A DNA stretch of 64,000 nt from NCBI RefSeq assembly GCF_003144115.1, contig NW_020312001.1, positions 503,238 through 567,237 of the forward strand, written 5' to 3'. This stretch comes from Tilletiopsis washingtonensis. Lineage: Eukaryota > Basidiomycota > Exobasidiomycetes > Entylomatales. Shown piece by piece: positions 1-11,886 of the stretch. How positions within the stretch are numbered: position 1 is the stretch's first letter; the number at the start of each line of letters is the position of its first letter. The notes beneath the pieces were generated by a model. That model saw only the letters and a program-made list of their open reading frames with translations, searched no databases and was not told where the DNA came from. The position numbers were made by a program, and so were the translations under genes.

Positions 1-941
1 ACGCTTCTTGCACAATGACTGTGCCAGCACAGACATCCCAGGCCCAGCAGCCAATCTCCTGCCACATGTCGATGCTGCCCTCGGCCACGCACGACATCGA
101 GAGCGCCGCCGAGCCGAGTGACCGCACGCCTGAGAGGCGCGTGAGATGTAGAAGCATGGCAGACACTCGGCGCACTCACCCTGCACCATGCGTCCACCCT
201 CGACGCCCGCATCGGCATCGCCGCACAGCGTCGCGAAGGCCTTCGTCTTCTTCTCGATCGTCTCGCGCTTGCGGTCGCTGCCCCACTCGACGGCCACGAC
301 GGCCATCTTGAGGCTCGGCAGCGGCGCCGGCCGCTTGGCGAGCGGCAGGCGGCGCGGGCTGCCGCCGTCTGCGGGCGAGAGACGGAAGGCGCCGTTGCCC
401 GACGAGGCGTAGTAGAGCGTCTGGAGGGCAGGGCTGAAGATCACGCCGATGACTGGCCTCTGCTGGTAACAGACACCGATCGAGATACAATGGAACGAGA
501 AGCCCTTGACGAAGTTGGTCGTGCCTAGTGAAGCGCATGAGCCAGCGTCCGATTCAGCACACGCAGTCTATAGCTCACCGTCAATGGGGTCGACGATCCA
601 CGTCGGCTTGTCGCCGAGCTTCGGCTCTTCGCCGGCGGCCCACGACTCCTCGCCAATGAACCTGGCGCCAGGGCGAGCATGAGCGAGCGCAGTAGCCAAG
701 CCCTCTTCTGCTACACTCACTCATGGTCCGGGAAGCGCTCTGCAATCTTCTCCTTGACGTGGCGCTCCGTCGCCTGGTCCGTCTCGGTGACGAGGTCGGC
801 CGTGTTCTTCTTGAGGATTGCGTCCCAGTCGACGTCGTCCATCTGCTCGCGCTTGCGTGCGCCGTCGAGGATGATGGCGCCGGCCGAGTGCGCCAGGTCG
901 ATGGCGAACTGCAGCGTCTCGTCGAGATTGAAGGCGGCCAT
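1..941 (-). CDS. Inositol-1-monophosphatase, partial (3' end outside window)
   Basis: This is an inositol monophosphatase of the Mg-dependent FIG superfamily. The family hydrolyses myo-inositol monophosphates to free inositol in the cytosol. Four exons on the minus strand (721-941, 579-661, 180-524, and 129 down past position 1) join in frame. Exon 2 carries the metal-binding GEES segment, and the exon 2/3 junction rebuilds WIVDPIDGTTNFVKGF, the diagnostic family motif. The last visible exon has the WAWDVCAG metal-ligand and substrate region followed by GTVIVQEA. The start at 941 is the first Met before a helical N-terminus typical of the family. It is divergent from the gene starting at 1195, with 253 bp between them. 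The C-terminus lies outside the window. Confidence 0.93.
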
Positions 942-1194
942 GGTGTCTGAGGGTGATGTGGTCGGAAAGCAGCCGTGCTCGCCAAGCGAAGGTCCGGCCG
1001 TTGCAGGCTGGCACGTGCGTTGCATGCGCTAGCGCCAAGACCGGCGTGGGAACGTCTCGAGGACGCCGCCGCGCGACTTCGACGGCGAGCAGCCGCGCTG
1101 CAGCGTCTTGGCCTGCCTTCCTTCTGCCATCTCCCTAAACCTCGGCCAGCTCTCATCGCATCTCTCTGCTGCAGCCGCAGTCGCTAGAGCCGCC

Positions 1195-1901
1195 ATGCCC
1201 GCGCGCCGCCGCAGCAGCATCGGCGCCGCCTCGCCCGACGCCCCGACGGCCGCGGCGGCAGCAGCGCCCGCGGCCATGATCCCGGCGCCCGTCGCACCCA
1301 CGCCGCGCGGCCAGCCCAACCCCAACGTCAACTACGCGCAGCGCTTCTACGACTACAAGGAGCGCTATGAGAAGGCCAAGCAGGTGAGTGTGTAGCTTAA
1401 CGTGTGCAGTGTGTGCGGCAGGGCAGGGCAGCGGCCTGTCGCTCAGTAGCAGCGGCTCGGCCGGTGTCAGGACGGGTGTGCCGCCGTCCTCTTGCTGGCG
1501 GCTCTCGCTATACCCCGCTTGAGCGTGACCTTCGCGCTGTACTCCTGTACATGTTCCTTCGTCTGCCATGCTGACCACCACGGCTCAGGCGCGCGTCGAG
1601 ACCAAGGACAACCTAGCCAGGTCGGCCGCGAAGCAGGCCAAGCTGCAAGAAGAGCTCGAGTGCGTCGACCGTCTCGGCTTCGAGCGCTGCCCTGATCCTG
1701 ACCACCTTGCACAGCTACTTGATCGAAGCCATCGCCGAAGCTCGCGAGGCCAAGGCGCAGCAGCCCGCCTCAGCCGCTGCATCGGCCGTGCGCAACTTGG
1801 CCGAGCAGCCGCCGCCGCCGGGTGCCGCGTATGCTGGCCGGCGAAAGCGCGCACGCAGCGACGAGGAGGCTGCGACGGAGAAGCGGGTCAAGACGGAGTG
1901 A
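1195..1901 (+). CDS. Small basic nuclear-type protein with one central coiled coil
   Basis: Three exons (1195-1383, 1589-1659, 1715-1901) give 148 aa. The second intron (1660-1714) starts GTGCGT and ends TTGCACAG; splicing it removes a frame break and joins a helix reading EELDYLIEAIAEAREAK. Residues 1-45 are Arg/Ala/Pro-rich, about 50-100 form a charged coiled coil, and the tail has GRRKRARS followed by KRVKTE, which looks like a nuclear localisation signal. The coiled-coil pattern (NYAQRFYDYKERYEKAK) loosely resembles small subunits of chromatin complexes such as INO80 subunit F/TFPT, but I cannot assign it by eye. The function is not known; only the gene structure is firm. Confidence 0.72.
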
Positions 1902-2569
1902 TCGGAGCAGAAATTGTGACCCGGCACACCTGTCACGCAGACTCTGCTGCTTCAGCGGGAGGCAGACTTCGCGAGTCTCGCGCCTCTGCGCACCCGCGGT
2001 GTCCATGCGGCCTGCGCTGCGCTGCATACCCCTCAGACAAGGTCCAGACCACGTCAATACCCAGCGATGCAAGCAGACGCATTGGTGGTGGGCATGGCAA
2101 GCAAAGGACAGCAGGCGACAAGCGTCCGTATCGATGCGCCGCTGCGTTTCTGCGGCCGCCGCGTCTCCTCGGCCAGATGCTGCACTTGACAGCCGTCGAC
2201 CTCGAGCTCGTCCATCAGCCTGTCCTGCAGCCTGCCGAGCGCGCGACGTCCGAGTCCACTGTGCGGGCTGCAGCCTCCATTTGGACGAGCGCCGCAGAAA
2301 GCTTTCCGCGCAAGCACATCAGCAACGCAAGCTTGAGTCCGCCGCCGTGCAGACTACGCAAACGTGAACTCTTTAGCTTGTGATCGTGCTCTGTGTGCAA
2401 CGTGCTACCTGACGCGAGGCAATCCAAGTATCGCAGCTCACTCCTTTGTCACGCTTCCGCTGTCGCCAACCTCGCTTCGGTCAGTCAGCTGAGATCATCT
2501 GGCTCGTCTAGATTGGGCGGTATGGGTGTAGTGTACAGCAGCAGGGGTCGAGTCACGACGCCAGCCTCG
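1902..2569. other. Convergent 3' intergenic region
   Basis: These 668 bp separate the ends of the 148-aa protein gene and the MpaB-type gene, which are transcribed toward each other. I see no coding frame with plausible splice sites, no tRNA and no repeat. It most likely holds the two 3' untranslated regions. Confidence 0.6.
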
Positions 2570-4995
2570 TCACTGGCGGAGCGCTGCGGAGAGGACGCGC
2601 CAGGCGAGCCAGCCGCCAGCCGCGCCGCCGCACGCCAGCACGAGGCCCATCTCGCGCAGCAGGCTGCGGTACGCCTTGACCATGCGCTGGCCCTCGGCGG
2701 GGTCGAGCTCGATCTCCTCGCCGTCGGCGTTGTGTGCCTCGTCGGTCGTCTTGGTGCGGAACGTGGCCTTGCGGCTGCCCTGCTGCTTCAGGCTCCACAG
2801 CACGAGGCGCCGCAGCACGATCTGGCAGTTGACGCGCAGCTCGTCGCCCCAGGCTTGTCGGTAGGCGCGTGCGAAGAGCGGCGGCAGAATGAGAACGAAG
2901 AGCGCGATGCGCAGCCGCACTGCGCGCCAGGCCGTGTAACTCGGCAAGTGCAGCGCCGTGGAGAGTGACGGGCCGATGAGGAAGCGGGCGAGCGCTGAAC
3001 AGGCAGCAGAGGTCAGCACAGCCGCAGTTGCGACGCCAGAGCACAACGCTCTCACCGCAGTTCGCCGCGAAGCTCATGCCCGACGGTGGCCGGTTGGACA
3101 TGGCGTAGAGCAGCGGCAGCGCTGGGCCCGTCTTTGCGCCGACCGGCACCTCGTCGCCTCGCAACGGCGGCGGCGCATCCCAGAGACGCGCTGGCGTGAC
3201 GTCCATGAAGTGGTGGCACGCCACCGACCAGACTGGCGAGGAGCGAGTGAGCAGGGCCTCGCCGCGAAGCTGCGCTGCCACTCACAGAAGCGCTCGGCGG
3301 TGCCTGCGTCGCGAAACGTGCGGCGCAGCAGCGCTGGATGGCAGCCCATGTAGAAGCCGACGTGGCGCCACACGGCGACGTAGTCCTGCCGCTCCTGCTC
3401 GGACAGCTCGATGCCCATACGCTGGATGCGCCTCTCTTCAGTGCCACGACCCAGCCAAGGAGCAGCGCAGTACGACTCACCGAAAGACTCCACAGCGGCA
3501 CGATGGCGAAGGCGCACAGCGTCGCCACGAGGTCCTCCTGATTGATGGCGTCCGAGCTCGTCCCTCTGCGCGCGCACTGAAGGCGCACGTTCGCGTGCAG
3601 CAGGCGCACCCGTGCGCTCGACACCCAGCCGGCGCCGGCACTGTCCAGCGACACGCTGTCTTGAGAGCGCTCCGACGGCGGGCGCAAGTTCGCCGGCCGG
3701 TCCATGACGTCGAGGTTCCACACGTTCGTCTCGAGCAGGCGGACGAAGGTGCGGTTGGCGGCGGCCTCGGTCATCATACGTCCGGACGCCGCATTGGCCG
3801 CCACGCGCGGCATGAGGTAGTCTGTTGCAGTCAGAACGGCGCTGATGCGCGCAGACGCGAAGCCGCCGGACAGGCCCATGTGCAGCAGCGAGACTCTGCG
3901 GCAGGGTCAGCAGGCTGGACGGCGGCAGTGAGAGCAGAACGACTCACAGGATCGGCGGGCCGTAGCGGTAGTACACCTTCTGGCCCTCGTCGATGATGCG
4001 CGCCTCCTCGCGCAGCTCCTCCTCGTCTGCCGCCTCTTCAGCCTCCATGTCCTCCCGTGCCAGCTTCGTCACCGTATCCCACGACTCGTATCCCGGAGCC
4101 TCCGTCTTGCTGGCCGCGGCAGCGCCCTTGCGCTTCGCGTAGTAGTCGAGGCTGAGCGCTCCGGCGCCGGGCGGCGGCCTGCGAGCGCATGACGCGAAGA
4201 GAGCTTGGGCCGCAGAGCGCAGCTCGCCTGGCGCTTCTGGATCTTGCAGCGCGTTCGCAAGGGCGGAAAGAGCGTCGCCTTTCACTGCATGCGCCGACAG
4301 CGCGCGGACTGCTGCGTCAGCTGGCTCGTCGGCCATCGAGCGCCACCTGTGCGAGCGCAGGTCAGCAATGAAGCTGTGTACGCCAGATTCTGAACGACGC
4401 ACTCCTCCAAGACGTCGAGCGGCGGGCAGTCGTCATCCCAGACCACGATGCGGTCCCAGCTGCGGACGAGCTCGCCGTTCTCGGGCTGCTTGCGCCGCCC
4501 ACTCTCCTTGTCGAGGCCCCAGTGGAAGTCCGTGTCCTCGAAGATCTCCGCCGTCTTGCCGAGCTTTGTGCGCTGCAAGACGTGGCGTTGCCATCCGAAG
4601 TGCGCACGAAGACCGGCGAGCCAGCTGAAGGGGCCGACGGTGAAGGGCGCGCCGGGCGTCAGGATCAGCGTCGTGACGGTGCGTCCGGGCGGCTGCGGCA
4701 GGTCGAGGCGCGCCACGAGGAAGAAGAGGCAGGCCGGCAAGACGACAGCCAGAGGTGGCACGGCATAGCCCAGCGCCTTGATGCCGGCGTGCAACAGCAG
4801 CACGGCGGACGTCGGCGCCAGCACCGGGCGTGTCAGCAGCGGCAGCACACGCGACGCCGCCACCAAGACGCCGGCCGTGCGGAGCTGCAGCGGCGAGGTA
4901 CCGAGCCAGTACGCGCCCGCCAGCGCCGCCGTGCAAGCCACGAGCAGCGGTGCTCCGGGCGCCTGAGGCGTCCTTCCGGCGGCGGGCGGCGCCAT
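2570..4995 (-). CDS. MpaB/latex-clearing-type (DUF2236) membrane-anchored oxygenase
   Basis: Six exons (4382-4995, 3948-4346, 3481-3895, 3286-3433, 3056-3232, 2570-2994) give 725 aa. The N-terminus has hydrophobic segments (around residues 15-125) that would place it in a membrane, probably the ER. The rest matches the ER-bound oxygenase MpaB / rubber oxygenase family: a GQKVYYRYGPPIL lead-in, MGLSGGFAS, and VRLLHANVR near residue 438, whose His is the expected haem ligand. MGIELSEQERQDYVAVWR and VGFYMGCHP are also typical. In mycophenolic acid synthesis MpaB' cleaves a prenyl side chain; the substrate here is unknown and no biosynthetic cluster surrounds it. The Met at 4995 was chosen because the membrane segment follows it directly. 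The first intron is only 35 nt. Confidence 0.82.
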
Positions 4996-5561
4996 GGTGT
5001 TGCGTCGTCGAGTGTTGCTGGTGTGGTCGGGAGGCAGGCTCGAAAGGTCAGCCGGGAGCGGCGTTTTGCCAAGGGTCATGCGGTACGCGTCGTAGCGGCG
5101 CGGCTGCAGGCTGCTTATGTACGACCACGCACGGCCCTGCTCCGCCAAACGCAACGGCTCCCCGCAGCGCAGAGGTCACCACAGAGCAGCTTGGAGGCCC
5201 TACACCACTGCTGGACCCCTGATGCCGACTTCCGCTCAACGAGGTTGGGCAAGGAGGCAATATGCAGGGACTCGGGAGAGCCGGCTGGACGCCTCCGGCA
5301 CGGGACTCGGAGCAGCTGTCTGAAGCGCCGCTGTGCGGCCTGAGCTCCCCTCGACTCCTCTCCCATTCCCCCATGCCTCATCCTGGCGCCGCTACGCTAG
5401 ACGGCAATAAGCAGGAACTCGGCTGCGATGGACGAGTGCCTTGCTCCGGCTCTCGGACCACGACGGTGGAAGCTAGCGCCGCTGCCTCCCGTGACACCCT
5501 CTGCTGTCTACGGAGTCTCATTACGCGGTGCTCATGCTACATGGTCGCGGCCGTGGCCTCT
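4996..5561. other. Upstream region of the MpaB-type gene
   Basis: These 566 bp lie between the start of the MpaB-type gene and the stop codon of BLM10, both on the minus strand. They should hold the BLM10 3' UTR and the MpaB-type promoter. No other gene or repeat is supported. Confidence 0.55.
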
Positions 5562-8500
5562 CTATGCAAAGTAGCTCGAGCTGCCGCGAGCCCACTCGGA
5601 CACCTCGCTCAGCCGGTCGCCGAAGAGCGGCGCGTCCTGCTCCCACGTGTCCTGGTGAAAGCGCTTGAAGTCGGCGGCCGCCTTGCGCACCGTCGTCGAG
5701 ACTGGCGGCGGCGAGTCGTCGTGGTGCACGAGCTGCGGGAGGCAGGTCAGCACAGGCAAGGGCAAGCGAGACAGCAGGGCCACTCACTGTCTCGCAGATC
5801 AGGGCGGCTGAAGGGCAGCACGTCAGCGAGCGGTCAGCAGGAAAGGCGTTGATGACTCACGCATCCAGCTCGGCACCTCGTAAGGGAATGCCGAGAGCAG
5901 CGCCGTCACGCCGAGGATGCCCGAGTGCAGCTTCAGCAGCGCCGCCGCGAAGCCCGCGTCGCTACGCTTGGGCAGCTGCACGCTCAGGATCGTGGCGGTG
6001 AAGCGCTTGCGGAGCGTCGCGATGATCTGCCGCTGGCTGCAGCGCACGATGCCGCCGAGCGTCGTGGCGGCCATCTCGCGCACCTCGAGATGCGCGTCGG
6101 CCAGCAGCTCGAACAGCAGCTCGACGATCTCGTGGATCGCCGCCTGCTCGAGGCTGAACAGATTCTGGAAGAAGGCGACCTGCAGCACCGGCAGCACATC
6201 CAGCCGCGTGCGCCACGACTCGCGCGAGGCGCGCACCACCGAGAGCAGCGCCGAGACGAAGCGTGCGGCACTGGCCGCCGACCACGGGAAGCAGGCCATG
6301 CGGTACAGCACGCGGCGTGCCGTCGCCTGCAGCTCGACGTTGTCCTGCAGCTCGAGCATCTCAAAGATGTGCGGCAGGAAGTCGATGGCAAGGTCCGGCA
6401 GCGCAGAGACGCGGTGGTCGCCCATCGAGGCGCTGATCCACATCAGTGTCGTGAGCGCGCCGCGGTCGCTGTGGCGAGAGAGTGTCAGCGAGAGCGCAAG
6501 ATCGGCGTGAGCCTTGTGCACTCACTACTTCGAGGTGCCGGTGGCCATCGGCACACGCTGCGGACGCCACTCGGACAGCGCCGCCTGGATCTTGGCGAAG
6601 CGGCCCGCGTACACCTCCGGTTTCGCGAAGAGCGAGCCGGAGCCCGTCGCGCACGAGTCGAGCAGCAGCGGCACGCTTCCGAATGACGGCGAGACGCGCA
6701 GCAGGTCGAGGTCCACCAGGCCCTCGCTGATGTTGATGCGCACCTCGGCGTAGTCGGACGAGAGCGCGTCCGTGTAGAGCTGTGTGAACTCGGAGGCCCA
6801 GGCGAAGAACTTGGTGCCGAGCGAGCGCTCCACGCCGCGCAGCATGCCGAGGCGCTTCGACTGCTCCCACGGGCTGATACCCGTGGCGTCCTCGCCGAGA
6901 GCCTCGCGCGCAGCCTCGATAGCGAAGTGCAGCAGCGGTGCAGAACGGCGAGGGTCGCGGCCGCTGAGACAGTGCTCGACCATCATCTGCCACGCCGGCT
7001 GGCTGTCGGGTGTGCTCTCGCGGAAGATGCGGGGCAGGAGGTCGGACACAAAGCTCCAGAGCTCGCGCTGCGCCTTGAGCGGCCAGTGCTTGGAGCCGCG
7101 CAGGCAGCCGCCGAGCAGCTCGCCGGCGGCGCGGTGGCCATGTCGGTCGGCTTGACCAATGAGCGCGAGCACGCGCGGCTGCAGATTCGGCAGCACCTCG
7201 GCGCCGAAGACCTGGCACAGCGACTTGATGAGGTCGACGCTCTCGCCGCTGAGGTAGTCGCGGTCCTTCTCCTGGCTGAGGTGGCGCGCAAAGGACTCCC
7301 ACCACGCCTCGCTGCGGATGCACTCGCGCAGCGCGTCGACGGCGCCCATCGAGGCCTCCTCCCAGGCGAAGGCCGGCACGTCCTCCGGCGGCGCGGAGTA
7401 GTACGACAGCTTCTTGCCCCAGACCAGCCAGCCGGACGTCGTCTTGTCGAAGAGGCGGACGCCGGGCTCCATCGAGCCTTCGGCGAAGCTCGCCCAGTGT
7501 GCGTCGTTCCACTCGCGCGACACTGGCAGCGGCAGCTGCTCCTCGTGCTTGAGCGGGTTCGTGGGCTCGCCGGCGACGAGGGCCGCGTCGTCCTTGCACA
7601 GCGAGCGGAGCTTGAGCGTGTACAGGACCTTCGTGACGGCTAGCTGCGCAGATCGGCGCGTCTTGGGGTTCTCGCTGATCACCTGGCTGCCGAGATAGGC
7701 TGCGAGGCCGGCATGCAGCGGCTGATCGCTGCGAACGCCAATTGCACGGAGCAGGCGTAGCGCCACCAGCGCATACGCCCAGTGCGTCTCGGGCGCTTTG
7801 GCCAGCTCGAGCAAGCGAGGCGTCAGCTCCGCATGCATGCTGTTGATGGTGTCCAGCCGCTGCGTGCGCCGTGTCGCCACCGCGTCGAGCAATTCCGCGC
7901 CAACGGCCTCGTACTGCGGCACCTGCTCGGCAAGCGAGAGCGCCTCGTCGAGCTCGTCCGACTGCAGCTGGATGCGCATCGGCGAGTGGAAGCGCGCCAG
8001 GGCGTTCTCAAGGTTGATGCGCACGAGCTTCTGGATCGACGGCTTCGAGTGGTTCTGCGCCGAGAGCAGCGCGAGAATGTAGCGCGTCGTGAAGCGTGCG
8101 TCGACGACACACATGTTCATCATGCCCTTGCTGCCGAGCACGTAGAGCGCGCCCTTGAAGCGGTCGTCGCTCTTGTCGCTCGTGCCTTGTGCGGCCGTGA
8201 GCTTCACCGCGTCGAGCAGCTTCGGCAGGCAAAGGACGCGCGTGCCGTCGTAGTACGAGGCAATCTCGCCGAGCGCTCCCTGGGCCGTCTTGCGGATGCC
8301 GACGTAGTTGGACAGGCACAGCTCGAGCACATCGGCAATGAGCGCATCGTCGAGCGCAGTGCGGCGGCGGTGGAACGACGCCAGACGAGCGCGACTGCTG
8401 TGGTAGTGCGCGGCACGGCGGATCCAGAAGATACGCGGGTGCAGCCGCTGCTTGGCGTACATCTTGGAGATCGAGCGGAAGAACGCGAGCGAGCGCGCGT

Positions 8501-11500
8501 GCGACTTGTAGTCCTCGCCGTAGTATGCGTACGTGATCATGAACGTGCGAATCGAGCGCACCAGCAGCTTCACGCAGTCGATCTGGTCCTCGGCCGCCGA
8601 CTCCTGCGTGCTCTGCGCGGCGCGATGGAGCGTCTCGCCGAAGCGCTTGCGGAACGCCATGACGGTCTTGTAGCGCGTGTCGTCGCGGTCAGTGAGGACG
8701 AACCCGGCCTTGAAGCGCGGCGGAATGGCGATGAACTCGGGCACCTCGTCGCCGCAGTCCATTGCCGCTGCTCCGCCGCCCTCCTCGTCCTCCTCTGCCA
8801 TGTTGGCCACGCTCATGAAGCAGCTGCGCGCGAGCGTGAGGGCGCGGCAGAAGTCGTTCGACCAGACCTTGTCCCGCGTCGCGTCGGGCTGCTGCAGACG
8901 CTCGACGGTGTCGAGTGCACTGCCGCCGACCTGCGCCAGGATCTCCAGCGCAAAGTCGATCTCCTCGGCGCTCGGCACGTGCCAGCTCAGGTTGGCGTCC
9001 TTGGCGAGGCACATCTGGCCCCACTGCAGGTGGCTGCGCGCCTGCATCTCGGCGCTGTCCCATTGCTCAGGGCTCCAGGCTCGCTGCTCGCCCGGGTAGA
9101 TGCCGACGAGCGAGGTGATCAGACGCTGCACCAGCCGTGCGGCAAACGAGTAGCCGCGCTCGGTCTGCGTCTTGTCCGCGACGACGCGCAGCAGAGCCAG
9201 CAGGCGCTGGCGGTGCGGCAGCAGGGCGGTGCCGGCATTGGCCACTGCTCCGATGAGGATGCTGAGATGCCAGTGCAGAGCGGCGTCGCTAGCCACAGGG
9301 ATGCTCGTGCTCGTCGTGCGCTCGGAGCTCGCGCCGGAGGCCAGCTCGCTCTCGATCTGATCCGCACAGAGCGGCACGAGGCGGTTGAGCACTTTTGCCG
9401 AGTCGGCACGTGCGAAGCAGCTGACGAGAGCGCCAATGACGCGCACAGCCGTGGCGTTGACGGTCGTGGCGCAGTACTCCGTCACGACGCGGAAGGTGAG
9501 GTCGAAGAAGTGACCCGACATGGCTGAGCAGACGGTGTCGCACGCGGCAAGCAGCGTGTTGACGACGTGCTCCTCGCTCTTGCCGCCGGTCCTGCCGCCC
9601 TTGCCCTCCTCGGGCAGCGCCTCGAAGAGCGCGAGCACGCGGCGGAAGAAGGTCACGATCCAGTCTTCCAACTCGGCCGTGCTCATGCGCAGCGCATCGT
9701 CCTCCTCGGCGGCTGTCGGGCGTCCGTCTTCTGCAGACGGCGAGTCGACTTGCATCGAGCTCTCGCCCGCCGACCGCGCAAGGTCATCTGCGGCAGAGAC
9801 CAGCTCGGGACGCGTGAGGTCGTCGAGCTTGACGAGCAGGCACGAGTTGAGGATGAACAGCGAGCTGCTCATGCTCTTGAGCGGGTCATTGATGTCGAGG
9901 CCGAGCAGCGTGGCGTGCAGCAGCGGCGCCAGGTGCTTGCCGCCGGGCCGCCACAGCTCACGCGAGACCATGCCCATCGAGAGCGTCGAGAGGGCGGTAA
10001 TGATGGCCGTCGTGCGTGCGGTCGTCTCGAGCGCTTCGAGGCTGTTGAACGAGCGCTCCAGCACCGCTGGGAAGATCAGATCTGGCTCGAGGAGCGCCAT
10101 GCGCTTCAGACTCGACTGCGAGCCGGCGACGCTCATCGGGTCCTTGGAGAACATCGACATGAGCGTGACGGTGCGCAGCGTCTTGACGAACTCGCCGAGG
10201 ATCGCCGGCGTGAGGCGCCGCTCGGGCGGCGTCTTGCACGAGTCGGACTGCTCCTCCTTGCTGCGCTTCAGCACCTCCCACGTCAGATTCGACACGAAGC
10301 TGGTGAGGTTGATCTGCCACAGGCCCCAGTTGGACGGGTGGTACGACGTCTCGGTGGCCTGCACGAGCTTTGCCAGCTGGTCGAGGGCGCGCGAGCCGGC
10401 CAGGTACGTGGTCTGTGCAGGCGAGGCGGCGCCGAGGCCACCGTTGGAGCCGCCCGGCGCTGGCGTGCTCACGCCCGGGGTGGGTGCGGCGGTCGACGGC
10501 GGCGAGACGGGGCCGTCGGGCATGATCGAGTATGCGATGATGACGCTGAAGCTATGCAGCCGGTCGCTCGGCTTCTTCATCTGCAGCGTGAGGCCAGACG
10601 CAGCGGCGTCGGCGCCGCTCGGCGCGGTGCCGACCGACTGGCCCATCAGCGCCGAGCTGGCGGCCTTGCTGCTGCCGACCGGCACGCCCATGCTCCGCAG
10701 GCACTTGGTCATCATGAGCGCGAACTGCTCCGACGTGAAGATGCCGACGTCCGACCACAGGCCGGAGTAGTCCTCCTCGATCTCCTCGTCCTCAGCAGCC
10801 CGAGTCTCGTCTACCTCGCGGCGCTTGCCCTTGCCAATGCCCTCGACCCAGTCGGCCTGGCACGCCACCTTGCGGCGAGCAGCCGAAGACGAGGCGCTGG
10901 GGTCGGCGACGTGCAGCTCGGCCAGGCGAGCGAGCAGGTCGAGCATCTGGTCGTCGAAGAGCGACGACGAGAAGGACTGCCACAGGCGGAACATCGTCGG
11001 CAGCCAGCGCTGCGGGTGCGACAGCGGCAGGAAGTGCACGAGGAACGCCTGCGTCGCAATCACGGAGCTGAGCGAGGCGCCATTGAGGCGCGGCAGGAAC
11101 GTCTGCAGCATCTCCTCCGTCGCATCAGGGTCGAAGAAGCGCTGCGCCACCTCGGCGAGGTCGAGCAGCGTCTCGGAGATGCCCGAGCGGTCGCTCCGGC
11201 GGTTCTTGGGGAAGAGCTCCTTGACGAGCAGCGCATGCAGCGGGCGCCATGGCAGCACGAGGTCGTGATTGTTGATGCGCTTCTTGGATCTGCGGAAGGG
11301 CGTGAGCCTTGCAGCAGCGGCGGCTTAGTTGATTGCTACTCACTCAATCAGCGCCATGCACGTGTTGGCGGCGAGCTCGACGATGCGTGTCTCGAGGCCA
11401 GGCAGCACGGCGACGTGGAAGTAGATGCGGGCGAGGCGCGCTCGCGTTGTTCGCTCCAGCGGGCTGCACCATGTCAGAGGCGACGGAAGTGCGGCGCTGC

Positions 11501-11886
11501 GGTACACTCACTACTTGAGCGACAGCAGACACTGCAGCCTATGATTCCACTGCACAAAGCCCACATCCCAGCTGCGCGGCGGCGGTCAGCGACGGGCGCC
11601 AACGACGCGCCGCGAGGTGTGCTCACTCCTTGGCTCGCACACACGCGACGAGGCGCGCCACGATGGCAGCGACACGGCCGTCGAACTCCTCAAGCGTCTC
11701 GCAGTCGTACGGCAGGCTGCGGGCATAGTCCATCATCTTGCTGCGGTCCTCGCGCTTGCCGGCCTTGCGGGCGCGCACGGCGCGCGCCTCGCCAAGCGCC
11801 AGCGTCGGGATCGGCTCATCTTCGTCGGACGTCTCGTAGTCAACAGCGTGTGCGAGCGGCGAGTCGACGTCGCCGAGGTCGTCCAT
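5562..11886 (-). CDS. BLM10: Proteasome activator Blm10/PA200 (PSME4 family)
   Basis: Seven exons (11627-11886, 11512-11571, 11344-11463, 6526-11289, 5861-6468, 5788-5807, 5562-5732) join without a frame break to 2000 aa, close to the size of fungal Blm10. The protein is a HEAT-like solenoid that caps the 20S proteasome and opens its gate. N-terminal DDLGDVDSPLAHAVDYETSD, the N-terminal Blm10 segment HDLVLPWRPLHAL and the C-terminal block PYEVPSWM are typical of the family. The sixth exon is only 20 nt. The C-terminus is GSSSYFA; Blm10 and PA200 normally end YYA, a Hb-Tyr-X motif that docks in the 20S alpha pocket, so the penultimate Tyr is Phe here. The gene is divergent from the UBL-WLM protease (445 bp between starts). 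Confidence 0.95.
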
